Shown here piece after piece: positions 1 through 8,451 of a DNA stretch of 64,000 nucleotides (positions within the stretch are counted from its first letter, which is position 1; each line of letters starts with the position of its first letter). The notes under the pieces are model-generated. The model had not been told where the DNA came from. It saw only the letters and a list, made by a program, of their open reading frames with translations, and did no database searches. The translations under genes and the position numbers were made by a program. Origin of the DNA: Trinickia acidisoli (lineage in GTDB: Bacteria; Pseudomonadota; Gammaproteobacteria; Burkholderiales; Burkholderiaceae); contig NZ_JAFLRG010000001.1 of assembly GCF_017315725.1 (NCBI RefSeq), forward strand, positions 2,418,001 through 2,482,000, in the 5' to 3' direction.

Positions 1-894
1 CTCGTCGCATTTGTTCAGGAACGTCAGCCGGAACGCAAGCGCAGGGTCGTGAAAGATCTGACAATTCTCCGCCCAGTTGATCACGGTGCGCGGCGACATC
101 AGCGTGGAAAGATCGCCGGCGGCGAAACCCTTGCGCGTCAGCGCGGCCATGGCAATCATCGACTCAACGAGCGCGCGCCCCGCATCGTCGGCCATCTCGG
201 GCACGCGCGCGAGCACAATGCCCATTTCCTCCTCGCGCGGCAGATAATTGAGCGTCGCCACCACGTTCCAGCGATCCATCTGCGCATGATTGAGCATCTG
301 CGTGCCGTGATAGAGGCCGTTCAGATTGCCGAGGCCAATCGTGTTCGTCGTCGCGAACAGCCTGAAAAACCGATGCGGGCGAATCACGCGGTTCTGATCG
401 AGCAGCGTGAAGCTGCCGTCTCGCTCCAGAATGCGTTGAATCACGAACATCACATCGGGCCGCCCCGCATCGTATTCGTCGAAGATCAGCGCGACGGGGC
501 GCTGCAGTGCCCACGGCACGATGCCTTCCTGAAACTCGGTGATCTGGCGCTCGTCGCGCACGACGATCGCGTCCTTGCCGACGAGTTCGAGCCGGCTGAT
601 GTGACCGTCGAGGTTCACGCGCACGCAGGGCCAGTTCAGCCGCGCGGCCACCTGTTCGACGTGCGTCGACTTGCCGGTGCCGTGCAGGCCCTGAACCATC
701 ACGCGTCGATTACGGGTGAAGCCGGCAAGGATCGCAAGCGTCACTTCCGCGTTGAAGCGGTAGGCGGGATCGACATCCGGGACGTGATCGTCACGCTCGC
801 TGAACGCCGGCACCGTCAGGCTCGAGTCGATGCCGAAGTGCTCGCGCACGGACACCATGCGATCCGGCGCATCCTGCATGAAATCCGTCGTCAC
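1..894 (-). CDS. cobS: Cobaltochelatase subunit CobS (5' part; cut by window edge)
   Basis: AAA+ ATPase subunit of aerobic cobaltochelatase, which with CobN and CobT inserts cobalt into hydrogenobyrinate diamide in cobalamin synthesis. The 298 visible codons carry a Walker A motif (GLHGTGKST), a Walker B-type segment (ALIFDEYDAGRPD) and the sensor-like stretch LFATTNTIGLG, in the order and wording I know from CobS. The GTG at 894 follows GAGGAG by nine bases and is preferred; an in-frame ATG lies at 879. The family is about 330 residues, so only the C-terminus is missing. A cobT gene would be expected beyond the left edge (inference). A related MoxR/CbbQ ATPase is the alternative, but the motif wording favours CobS. 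Confidence 0.88.
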   Translation of the reverse strand, partial: MTTDFMQDAPDRMVSVREHFGIDSSLTVPAFSERDDHVPDVDPAYRFNAEVTLAILAGFTRNRRVMVQGLHGTGKSTHVEQVAARLNWPCVRVNLDGHISRLELVGKDAIVVRDERQITEFQEGIVPWALQRPVALIFDEYDAGRPDVMFVIQRILERDGSFTLLDQNRVIRPHRFFRLFATTNTIGLGNLNGLYHGTQMLNHAQMDRWNVVATLNYLPREEEMGIVLARVPEMADDAGRALVESMIAMAALTRKGFAAGDLSTLMSPRTVINWAENCQIFHDPALAFRLTFLNKCDE

Positions 895-939
895 GACCTT
901 CTTCTCCTCGCGATTCGTTCATCGCATCAACATCCAAAT

Positions 940-960
940 AACGGTACAAATTGTATCGTT
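940..960. promoter_or_regulatory. 21-bp dyad, possible operator between cobS and the GMC gene
   Basis: Near-perfect inverted repeat with arms AACGGTACAA / TTGTATCGTT around a central base. It lies 46 bp upstream of the cobS start, in the divergent intergenic region. A transcription factor site is an inference; the factor is unknown. Confidence 0.4.
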
Positions 961-981
961 CTATTTTTACCCTCAGATAGG

Positions 982-1005
982 ACCAGTGTTCGGATTTTTA
1001 CTGGT
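982..1005. promoter_or_regulatory. Second dyad (ACCAGT...ACTGGT) in the same intergenic region
   Basis: Perfect 6-bp arms ACCAGT (982-987) and ACTGGT (1000-1005) separated by 12 bp. Both this and the dyad at 940-960 contain GGTAC or a near form, so they might be bound by one regulator of the GMC gene or cobS. This is inferred from symmetry only. Confidence 0.3.
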
Positions 1006-1163
1006 ACAGCCACGTTTTGATCCTGAATCGATGATTTCCGTTTCAGTTTCATTGCGCGAACGGGGATTGGCTTGCGAACGCTTTCGCCATCCGCGACATT
1101 GAAGCGAAACGCTTGCAACGCGACGGTGCGATGTTTCGCATCAGTCGTCAGGAGACGCTGTTC

Positions 1164-2801
1164 ATGGAACTGGAAGTCGATTATCTGATCGTCGGCGCGG
1201 GATCGGCCGGATGCGTGCTGGCCAATCGCTTGAGCGCCGATCCGCGCAATACGGTCCTGCTGCTCGAAGCCGGCGGCGCCGACACCAACCCCTGGATCCA
1301 CGTTCCCGTGGGCTATTTCAAGACCATGCACGATCCCGAGTTCGACTGGTGCTATCGCACGGAGCCGGACGAGAACGTCGCCGGCCGCCGGATCGATTGG
1401 CCGCGCGGCAAAGTGCTGGGCGGCTCCAGCTCGCTGAACGGCTTGCTCTACGTACGCGGGCAGCGCGAAGACTACGATCGATGGGCCGAACTCGGCAACC
1501 GCGGCTGGCGCTATGCGGATGTGCTGCCCTACTTCATGAAATCCGAAGATCAGGAGCGCGGCGCCGATGCTTACCACGGCGTGGGCGGCCCCCTGAAAGT
1601 CTCCGACTTGCGGTTGCGCCGGCCGATCGCCGATCACTTCATCGCGGCGGCGCAGGATATCGGCATTCCGCTCAACCCCGACTACAACGGGGCGAATCAA
1701 GAAGGCGTCGGCTACTTCCAGCAGACCGCGCACAAGGGCTTTCGCTGGAGCACCGCGAAGGGCTTTCTGAAACCGGCACGATCGCGCGGCAACTTGCGCG
1801 TCGAAACGCGCGCACAAGCGTGTCGCGTGCTGTTCGAAGGCAATGCGGCCGTCGGCGTCGAATATCTGCAGGACGGAGAGCGCAAGACAGCACGCGCGCG
1901 CGCCGAGGTCATCCTCGCGTCCGGTGCGATCGGCTCGCCGCAAATCCTTCAGCATTCCGGCATCGGCCCCGCGACACTGCTGCAAAGCGCCGGCGTGCCG
2001 GTGCGCCACGATCTGCCCGGCGTCGGCCGCAACCTGCAGGATCACTTGCAGGTTCGACTCGTCTTCCGCACGCGCGAGCGCACGCTCAACGACGAGGTCA
2101 ACCATCCGCTTCGCAAAGCGTGGATCGGCATGCAATACGCACTTTGGCGGACGGGACCGCTGACGCTGGCCGCGAGCCAGGTCGCGATCTTCACGCGTTC
2201 CGGCCCCAACGTCGATCGCCCCGACATCCAATTCCATATGCAACCGCTCAGCGCCGACAAGCCCGGACAAGGCGCTCATCCGTTCTCCGCATTTACCGCG
2301 TCCGTCTGCCAACTGCGGCCGTTCAGCCGCGGCTGCATCGAGATCCAATCGCCCGATCCGCTGCAGTATCCGCAGATCCACGCCAACTATTTGTCCGACG
2401 AACGCGATCATCCGGTCGTGATCGGCGGGATCAAGGTGGCTCGACGTATCGCCGCCGCCCCCTCGCTCGCGCCGCACATCGTGTCGGAATTCGTGCCCGG
2501 CGCGCACTATCGAACCGACGCCGAACTGCTCGATGCGGCACGCCAATTCAGCCAGTCCATCTATCACCCGGCGGGCACCTGCAAGATGGGCCACGATCCG
2601 CTCGCGGTCGTGGACGACCGGTTGCGCGTGCACGGTATCGCACGGCTGCGCGTGGTCGATGCGTCGATCATGCCGGAACTCGTATCGGGCAATACGAACG
2701 CCCCCGTCATCATGATCGCCGAGAAGGCCGCGGACATGATTCTCGAAGACCGGACCGAGCCGACCGTCGCCCGGCATGAACACGCGGAAGCCGGCCTTTG
2801 A
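1164..2801 (+). CDS. GMC-family FAD-dependent alcohol/choline-type dehydrogenase
   Basis: 545-aa flavoprotein of the glucose-methanol-choline oxidoreductase family, which oxidises primary alcohols to aldehydes with bound FAD. The ADP-binding GAGSAG is at residues 11-16, the GMC signature GGSSSLN at 86-92, and the catalytic pair near the C-terminus is His468 (YHPAGTCKMG) and Asn512 (NTNAP). The ATG at 1164 is nine bases after AGGAG and starts right at the FAD fold, so it is preferred over the upstream ATG at 1113. No signal peptide, so cytoplasmic or membrane-associated. It resembles BetA/AlkJ-type enzymes; the substrate cannot be read from the sequence. It is convergent with the transporter of the sau-like operon, so a shared pathway is possible but unproven. 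Confidence 0.85.
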   Translation: MELEVDYLIVGAGSAGCVLANRLSADPRNTVLLLEAGGADTNPWIHVPVGYFKTMHDPEFDWCYRTEPDENVAGRRIDWPRGKVLGGSSSLNGLLYVRGQREDYDRWAELGNRGWRYADVLPYFMKSEDQERGADAYHGVGGPLKVSDLRLRRPIADHFIAAAQDIGIPLNPDYNGANQEGVGYFQQTAHKGFRWSTAKGFLKPARSRGNLRVETRAQACRVLFEGNAAVGVEYLQDGERKTARARAEVILASGAIGSPQILQHSGIGPATLLQSAGVPVRHDLPGVGRNLQDHLQVRLVFRTRERTLNDEVNHPLRKAWIGMQYALWRTGPLTLAASQVAIFTRSGPNVDRPDIQFHMQPLSADKPGQGAHPFSAFTASVCQLRPFSRGCIEIQSPDPLQYPQIHANYLSDERDHPVVIGGIKVARRIAAAPSLAPHIVSEFVPGAHYRTDAELLDAARQFSQSIYHPAGTCKMGHDPLAVVDDRLRVHGIARLRVVDASIMPELVSGNTNAPVIMIAEKAADMILEDRTEPTVARHEHAEAGL

Positions 2802-2867
2802 TTCGATGCACGACGCGGCGTAGCGCACCGCACGCGCTCGACGCCGCACACGCAATACCGCCACGAC

Positions 2868-4250
2868 TCAACGCCACCACCGAAGCGGCCGGCGCAGCGT
2901 ATGCCGCTCGATCCGCACAGCCGGCACCGCATCGAGAAAGGCGAACGCACCGCCTTGCGCACTGCCCTCGCGCCGCTCGCGCTCTTCGTCGGCCTCGACC
3001 GTGCGACTGGTATTGATGAACAGCGCCGCGACGATACCGCACGCGAGCAAGCCCGCCGAAACCGCAAACGGCACGTTATAGCTGCCGGTATGTTGGATCA
3101 GATAGCCGAACGCAACGGGCGAGACCATTCCGGCAATGCCGAATCCCGTGTTCATCATCCCGCCCGCCGTGCCCGCATACTTGCCGGCGATATCGAGCGG
3201 CAACGTCCACAGGACCGGGTTCGTGATTTCCAGGAAGAAGAACGAACCGGTCAGCAACCACACCGCCGTCAACGGATTCCCCACCGAGATCATCGGCAGC
3301 AGGAACGCGAGCGAGCCGCCCATGCCAACCACGAGCACCGCACAGCGTGCAAAGCGCAGCCGCCCCGTGACTTTGAAGATCCGATCCGACACCACGCCGC
3401 CGAGCGTATCGCCCACCACGCCGGCAAGTAGCGGCAACGCGGTGAAAAGTGCAAGCTGCTTGAGATCGAAGCCGCGCGACTCCTTCAGATAAGACGGCAA
3501 CCACGTCAGGTAAACCCACAGCAGCCAGCCGTAGCAAAAGTCGACGAAGGTGACGAGCCACATGCGGTGGATCAGCTTGCGCCATGGTGTCGCCGAGCGT
3601 TTCGCACGTTCGCAGTCGCCGACGCAATAGCCGATCTCGGCGGTTTCCTCCGGTGTGACGCGATGATTCTGCTCCGGCGAGTTCGTGAATACGCACAGAT
3701 AGAGCATCGTCCACGCCAAGCTCACGATGCCGAGCGCGATGAACGCATCGCGCCAGCCGCCCGCGAGTACGACCGCGAGCACGAGCGGTGGTGTCACCGC
3801 GCCGCCCAGGCGCGCGAAGCTGTGCGTGATGCCCTGCGCGAAGCCGCGCTCGCGCACCGGCATCCAATAGGTAAACGCACGCGTGGCGGTAGGGAACGCG
3901 CCGCCCTCGCCGATACCCAGCGCGAAGCGCAACATCACTAGAATCATGACGCTGCCGGCGAAGCCCGTCGCGAGCGTGGCCGCGCCCCAAATCAGCGAGA
4001 GCACCGTCAGCACGAGCTTCGGGCCGTATTTGTCCGATAGCCAACCGCCGATGATCTGCATCGCCGCATACGGATAGGCGAACGCCGAAAACACGAGACC
4101 GAGTTGCACGGTCGAGAGCCCCATCTCGTGGCGGATCAGCGGTCCGGCCACCGCGATATTCACGCGGTCGATGTAAGAGATGAAATACATGAGGCACATG
4201 ACCGCCAAAATGATGTGGCGCGTCTTCACGCGCTGCGCACGCTGTTTCAT
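2868..4250 (-). CDS. sauU: MFS transporter, SauU-like (probable sulfoacetate or organic anion uptake)
   Basis: 460-aa 12-helix major facilitator permease of the anion:cation symporter type. The early helix segment with SYIDRVNIAVAG and the loop motif GGWLSDKYG are typical of that subfamily. The ATG at 4250 is preceded by AGGAG at 8 bases; an upstream reading-frame extension has no ribosome site. It is last in a minus-strand operon after an acylating aldehyde dehydrogenase and a CoA ligase (79 bp gap). That gene order equals sauSTU of Cupriavidus necator H16, where SauU is the proposed sulfoacetate importer. The symbol rests on this context; another carboxylate or sulfonate is possible. Confidence 0.6.
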   Translation of the reverse strand: MKQRAQRVKTRHIILAVMCLMYFISYIDRVNIAVAGPLIRHEMGLSTVQLGLVFSAFAYPYAAMQIIGGWLSDKYGPKLVLTVLSLIWGAATLATGFAGSVMILVMLRFALGIGEGGAFPTATRAFTYWMPVRERGFAQGITHSFARLGGAVTPPLVLAVVLAGGWRDAFIALGIVSLAWTMLYLCVFTNSPEQNHRVTPEETAEIGYCVGDCERAKRSATPWRKLIHRMWLVTFVDFCYGWLLWVYLTWLPSYLKESRGFDLKQLALFTALPLLAGVVGDTLGGVVSDRIFKVTGRLRFARCAVLVVGMGGSLAFLLPMISVGNPLTAVWLLTGSFFFLEITNPVLWTLPLDIAGKYAGTAGGMMNTGFGIAGMVSPVAFGYLIQHTGSYNVPFAVSAGLLACGIVAALFINTSRTVEADEERERREGSAQGGAFAFLDAVPAVRIERHTLRRPLRWWR

Positions 4251-4329
4251 GCTGTTGTCTCCTACTGTCTCTTTTGTGATGACTGCGATGTCCGCGGCGA
4301 GCCGCGCGACGCGACGGCGAAGGTGCACG

Positions 4330-5949
4330 TCAATCGGGCTTCGGGGCCACCAGCTTCAGACGCTGCACCTTGCCCGACGGGCCGCGCGGCAGCTCACCGA
4401 CGAAGCGGATTTCCTTCGGCGTCTTGTATCGGCCGAGTTCGCGCAGGCAGTGCGCGCGCAGTTCGTCGGGATCGGGCGGTCCGACCCAATGCGTCTCGCG
4501 CGGCACGACGAACGCCACGATTTCCTGACCGTAGGCGGGATCGGGCACACCGACCGCGGCGGCGTCGAGCACGCCCGGATGGCGCAGCAGCGCTTCGTCG
4601 ATCTCGCGCGGCGCAATGTTTTCGCCGCCCTTGATGATCAATTCCTTCGTGCGGCCGCTGATGTAGAAGTAGCCTTCATCGTCGCGATAGCCGAGATCGC
4701 CCGTACGCAGCCAGCCGTCGGCCGTGAAGGCCTTCGCGGTTTCCTCGGGACGTTTGTAGTAGCCCTGCATCACCTGCTCGCCGCGCAGCACGATTTCGCC
4801 GGGCTCGTTCGGCGCGCACTCGCCGCCTTCGCGATCGATCACCTTGGCCTCGCCGCCCGAGGGCAGACCGATGCTGCCGATGCGCCGCCTGGCCGGTTCG
4901 TAAGGATTACTAAATATCGGCGCGGCGGTCTCGGTCATCCCCATCGTCTCGATGATGCCGATGCCGAACCGTGCTTCGAACGCGCGATGATGGTCGCTCG
5001 GTAACGCAGCCGATGCACTGCGGCAAAACTTGAGCGCCGAGAGATCCAAGCCGCGCGATTCCTCGCCGTTGAGCAAATACGCGACGATGGTCGGCACAAC
5101 GTTGATCCAGGTGCAACCGAAGCGTGCGACGTCATGCCAAAACGTGCGCGCCGAGAAGCGCGGCACCATGCCCACCGACCCGGCGTGATAAAGCGGCGCG
5201 AGCAGCGTCACGACGAGGCCGTTGATGTGATAAAGCGGGAGCGACGCGAGCACGCGGTCTTGTGTGCCGAGCTGATGCTCGACGCTGATGTTGCGAGCAT
5301 TCGCGAGCAGGTTGCGATGGCTCAGCAGTACGCCCTTCGGTGCACCCGTCGTGCCCGAGGTATACATCAGCAGGGCGATAGCGTTCGCGTTCGCGTCCGC
5401 ATCGTCGCCCGATAAAACATCCTCGCAAGTGTCGGCATGCGCCGCCATGGGTGTTTCTTCGGCAAGCGCGACATCGAGCACCGGCAGCGCGGGCAACTCC
5501 ACCGCATCGGACGCCGTACGAACGAGCGTGATCTCTCGCTGCGCGCCCTGCTCGCGCAGTTCGGTGCACACGGCGGTGAGCGCATCGATCGTCTCGTTGC
5601 ACGCGAAGATCATGCGCGTATCCGAATGCTCGACGATATAGCGCAATTGCGACGGCTGGCACAGCAGATTGAGCGGATGCGCAACGAGCCCGCTGTACAT
5701 CGCGCCGAGCAGCAGCGTCGCTGTTTGGGGCCCGTTGCCCATGAACACGGAGACGGTATCGCCGGGCCGCAAGCCCGCTTGGCGAAAGCGCGTCTCGAGT
5801 ACGCGGCAGCGCTCGCGCAGCATGCCGAAGGTCATGACGGCGCCGACTGCGGCATCGTCGTCCGCGGAAGCAGCCAGCAAAAAAGGTTTCTCTGGATAGT
5901 GCGCGGCGCGCGCGTCGATCAACGCACGCAGTGTCATGAGCGTGCTCAT
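4330..5949 (-). CDS. sauT: AMP-forming acyl-CoA ligase, SauT-like (sulfoacetate-CoA ligase?)
   Basis: 539-aa ANL-superfamily adenylate-forming enzyme. The P-loop-like YTSGTTGAPKG is at residues 196-206, the adenylation motif MGMTETAAP in the middle, and the hinge and C-domain motifs GWLRTGDLG and GRTKELIIKGGENI precede a conserved lysine region near the C-terminus (GPSGKVQR). It activates a carboxylate with ATP and CoA. Its ATG overlaps the stop of the upstream dehydrogenase by 4 bp (ATGA), so the two are translationally coupled and probably act in sequence: acid to acyl-CoA to aldehyde. By analogy with C. necator SauT the acid is sulfoacetate. The family assignment is firm; the substrate is inferred. 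Confidence 0.68.
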   Translation of the reverse strand: MSTLMTLRALIDARAAHYPEKPFLLAASADDDAAVGAVMTFGMLRERCRVLETRFRQAGLRPGDTVSVFMGNGPQTATLLLGAMYSGLVAHPLNLLCQPSQLRYIVEHSDTRMIFACNETIDALTAVCTELREQGAQREITLVRTASDAVELPALPVLDVALAEETPMAAHADTCEDVLSGDDADANANAIALLMYTSGTTGAPKGVLLSHRNLLANARNISVEHQLGTQDRVLASLPLYHINGLVVTLLAPLYHAGSVGMVPRFSARTFWHDVARFGCTWINVVPTIVAYLLNGEESRGLDLSALKFCRSASAALPSDHHRAFEARFGIGIIETMGMTETAAPIFSNPYEPARRRIGSIGLPSGGEAKVIDREGGECAPNEPGEIVLRGEQVMQGYYKRPEETAKAFTADGWLRTGDLGYRDDEGYFYISGRTKELIIKGGENIAPREIDEALLRHPGVLDAAAVGVPDPAYGQEIVAFVVPRETHWVGPPDPDELRAHCLRELGRYKTPKEIRFVGELPRGPSGKVQRLKLVAPKPD

Positions 5950-7391
5950 CGGCCGATTCTCCTGAAGTAATCACCGAGCAGCGCATCGAGTTCCGGCACC
6001 TGCTCCGCGATCGGATACGCGACGCGGGTTACGTTGAGGTAATAACGAAAATCGAGGTTGCCCGAGAAGTTGTTGCGCCCCCAGGTACCGCAGCCCATCG
6101 ATAGCGAGAAGGGCAAGCCGTTATCGAAGTTGCCGCCCGTCGCGAGGCAGTGCGCCTGATTGACGATCACGCGTGCAACCGGCAGCCGCTCGCCCAACTC
6201 GAGCGCGAGATTCGTGTCCCCCGTATGCAGGCCGACCGAATGGCCCGCGCCCATATATGCGTAGATCTCGCGCACGGTGCGCGCGGCATCGGCGAAATCG
6301 CGCGCGCGATAAACCGCAAGCACCGGCGAGAGCTTTTCGCCCGAGAATGGATGATCGGCGCCGAAGCCGTTTTCCTCGACCATCAAGAATGTCGGCTCGC
6401 GCGCGGCCACTTCGTCAAGACCGGCCGTTTGCGCGATTCGCGCCGCCGATTTTGCGGTGCAGCGTTCGGCGAGCTTGCCGTCTTGCCACATCGCGGCCTG
6501 CAGTTGCGCCTTCTGCGTGGCATCGAGCAATACACCGCCGCTGCGCTGTAACTCGCCGAGCATGGCGTCGTACACGGCGTCCTCGATCACGACGCTGTTT
6601 TCCGATGAACAACTCGTCGCATTGTCGAAGGTCTTCGACAGTGCGATCTTGTGCGCCGCATCGCTCAGATCGGCCGATCGCTCGATGATCGACGCGACGT
6701 TGCCCGCGCCAACGCCGAAGGCCGGCGTACCGCTCGCGTAAGCCATCCGCACGTTCGCCTGCGAGCCCGTCGCCACGACGAGATCGGCCTCGCGCATCAG
6801 CGCGGCGGTCGCGGCCTTGCTCACCGGCTCGGGCAGCACCTGCACGAGCGCGGTATCGAGCGCGGCCTTATCGAACTGCTCGTGGATGAACTCGACCAGC
6901 AACGCACACGATGAATGTCCCTTCGGCGAGGGCGCGACGATCACCGCATTGCCGCATTTGAGCGCGTTGACGATCTTGTTGGCGGGCGTGGCTGCCGGGT
7001 TGGTGGATGGCGTAACCGCAGCCACCACACCCACGGCGCGCGCGATCTCCACGATGCCTTGTGCCGGATCGCGCGCGATCACACCGCAGGTCTTCCGGCC
7101 GTGCAGATCGCGCAACAGCCCAAGTGTCTTACGGAAGTTCTTGCGGAACTTGTCGTCGGCGTTGCCGAGCCCCGTATCGCGCACCGCCAGCTCGGCAAGC
7201 CGGCGATTGCGGCCGGGCTCCATGATGGCCCATGCCGCTGCGCAGGCAGCCGTATCGAGCACCTCCTGACCGGCGAGCTCGAATGCTCGCTGCGCGTCGC
7301 GTGCGCGGGCAACGAGCGCGGCGACCCGCTGCTTCGCCTCCTCTTGTTCCGGCGCACCGACGGCTTCGGCTGCTGTAGCCCTGACATTCAT
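5946..7391 (-). CDS. sauS: Acylating aldehyde dehydrogenase, SauS-like (sulfoacetaldehyde dehydrogenase)
   Basis: 481-aa CoA-dependent aldehyde dehydrogenase. The catalytic cysteine is Cys261 in DNATSCSSEN, the usual signature of acylating ALDHs (EutE/AdhE type), and VTPSTNPAATPANK forms the cofactor-side loop. It would interconvert acyl-CoA and aldehyde using NAD(P)H. The ATG at 7391 is chosen because GGGAG lies eight bases upstream. It is first in the operon with the CoA ligase (4-bp overlap) and an MFS transporter, and is divergent from an IclR regulator: the sauRSTU arrangement known from C. necator H16. The product sulfoacetaldehyde would need Xsc, which is not in this window. Confidence 0.7.
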   Translation of the reverse strand: MNVRATAAEAVGAPEQEEAKQRVAALVARARDAQRAFELAGQEVLDTAACAAAWAIMEPGRNRRLAELAVRDTGLGNADDKFRKNFRKTLGLLRDLHGRKTCGVIARDPAQGIVEIARAVGVVAAVTPSTNPAATPANKIVNALKCGNAVIVAPSPKGHSSCALLVEFIHEQFDKAALDTALVQVLPEPVSKAATAALMREADLVVATGSQANVRMAYASGTPAFGVGAGNVASIIERSADLSDAAHKIALSKTFDNATSCSSENSVVIEDAVYDAMLGELQRSGGVLLDATQKAQLQAAMWQDGKLAERCTAKSAARIAQTAGLDEVAAREPTFLMVEENGFGADHPFSGEKLSPVLAVYRARDFADAARTVREIYAYMGAGHSVGLHTGDTNLALELGERLPVARVIVNQAHCLATGGNFDNGLPFSLSMGCGTWGRNNFSGNLDFRYYLNVTRVAYPIAEQVPELDALLGDYFRRIGR

Positions 7392-7512
7392 ATGCTGCAC
7401 TCCCGATCGAAAGCATTGGCAATACAACCAATGTATTCAGGCGCCATTCGCTGCGAGTCCCGTTTCCCGACAATTCGTCGATTGCACCGATGCGGGTAAC
7501 GGAAACCGTGAA

Positions 7513-7538
7513 TTTCGGGACTTCCCCGAGTCCCGAAA
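7513..7538. promoter_or_regulatory. Perfect inverted repeat between sauS-like operon and its iclR gene
   Basis: Arms TTTCGGGACT (7513-7522) and AGTCCCGAAA (7529-7538) are exact reverse complements with a 6-bp spacer. It lies 63 bp before the iclR start and 122 bp before the dehydrogenase start, and a partial copy (AGTCCCG) is at 7456-7462. Divergent position and symmetry make it the best candidate operator for the adjacent IclR protein. Confidence 0.55.
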
Positions 7539-7600
7539 ACCGTGCAATGAGATGCACAATGAATCCGACAGCGGTGCGACCGCCATGGATAGGAGACACG

Positions 7601-8365
7601 ATGTCGACGTCGAATCAATCGAACGCGGCGGCAGTACGGGCGTTTCGCGTGCTGGAAACCTTGGCGGAAGCAGGCTGCCCGCTGTCCATGATGGAACTCG
7701 TAAACACGCTCGGCCTACCCAAGCAGACCGTGCATCGCATCCTCGTGCAATTGACGGATGCGTGGCTCGTCACGCGCGGCGCCGGCGACAAGCGCTACGA
7801 ATGCTCGCCGCGCGTGCGCATGCTGGCCGTCAACGTACTCATGCATGCGGGCCCTGCCGCCGCGCGCCACGTGTTGCTCGAGCAGCTCGTCGCGAAAATC
7901 GGCGAGACGTGCAACCTGACCATGCTGTCCGGCAACGACGTCGTCTACGTGGACCGCGTCGAGACCGAATGGCCGCTGCGGATGCATTTGCAACCGGGCT
8001 CGCATGTGCCGCTGCACTGCTCGGCAAGCGGCAAACTGCTGATCAGTTTCCTGCCGAAGGATAGGCGCGAACGCATGATCGAGACGCTGCCGCTGCGAGC
8101 CTATTCGGAGCGAACGATCACCGATCGCGAGGCCTTGCGCAAAGAGCTCGCGGCAACGCGCCGGCGCCGGCTCGCGATCAACGACCAGGAGCATCTGCAG
8201 GGCCTGATCGCAATAGCAGTGCCGGTGATGCTCGACCGCAATCGCGCTTGCGCGGCGATCGCCGTGCAAGCACCTGTCGGGCGCTTGACGCTCGACGATT
8301 TGCTCGCCTTCGAGCCCGATCTGCGATACGCCGCCGACGAAACCGCGAAAACGTTCCGCACGTGA
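7601..8365 (+). CDS. IclR-family transcriptional regulator (SauR position)
   Basis: 254-aa regulator with an N-terminal winged helix (about residues 10-70, including LPKQTVHRILVQL) and a C-terminal IclR effector domain (about 85-250) with the usual HCSASGKLLIS segment. AGGAG eight bases before the ATG at 7601 decides the start; an upstream in-frame extension lacks a ribosome site. It is divergent from the acylating dehydrogenase operon, with a perfect inverted repeat in the shared promoter region. It most likely controls that operon in response to its substrate or CoA ester (inference from synteny with sauR). Confidence 0.85.
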   Translation: MSTSNQSNAAAVRAFRVLETLAEAGCPLSMMELVNTLGLPKQTVHRILVQLTDAWLVTRGAGDKRYECSPRVRMLAVNVLMHAGPAAARHVLLEQLVAKIGETCNLTMLSGNDVVYVDRVETEWPLRMHLQPGSHVPLHCSASGKLLISFLPKDRRERMIETLPLRAYSERTITDREALRKELAATRRRRLAINDQEHLQGLIAIAVPVMLDRNRACAAIAVQAPVGRLTLDDLLAFEPDLRYAADETAKTFRT

Positions 8366-8421
8366 CCGCACCGCGCGTACCGGATGGGATTCATCCCTAG
8401 CCCCGGGCATCGATTGCGCGC

Positions 8422-8438
8422 GGCACGCAACGCGTGCC
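8422..8438. terminator. Short GC hairpin between convergent genes
   Basis: GGCACGC (8422-8428) and GCGTGCC (8432-8438) form a perfect 7-bp stem with a 3-nt loop between the converging iclR and MHS transporter genes. There is no T-tract, so termination activity is uncertain. Confidence 0.3.
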
Positions 8439-8451
8439 TTGTCATCCGTTA

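Noticed and set aside
927..2864. 645-codon open frame antisense to the GMC oxidoreductase
   Set aside because: It is the high-GC shadow of the real gene. Composition is His/Arg/Ala-rich with no domain, while the plus strand carries all GMC motifs. Similar long antisense frames elsewhere were rejected for the same reason.
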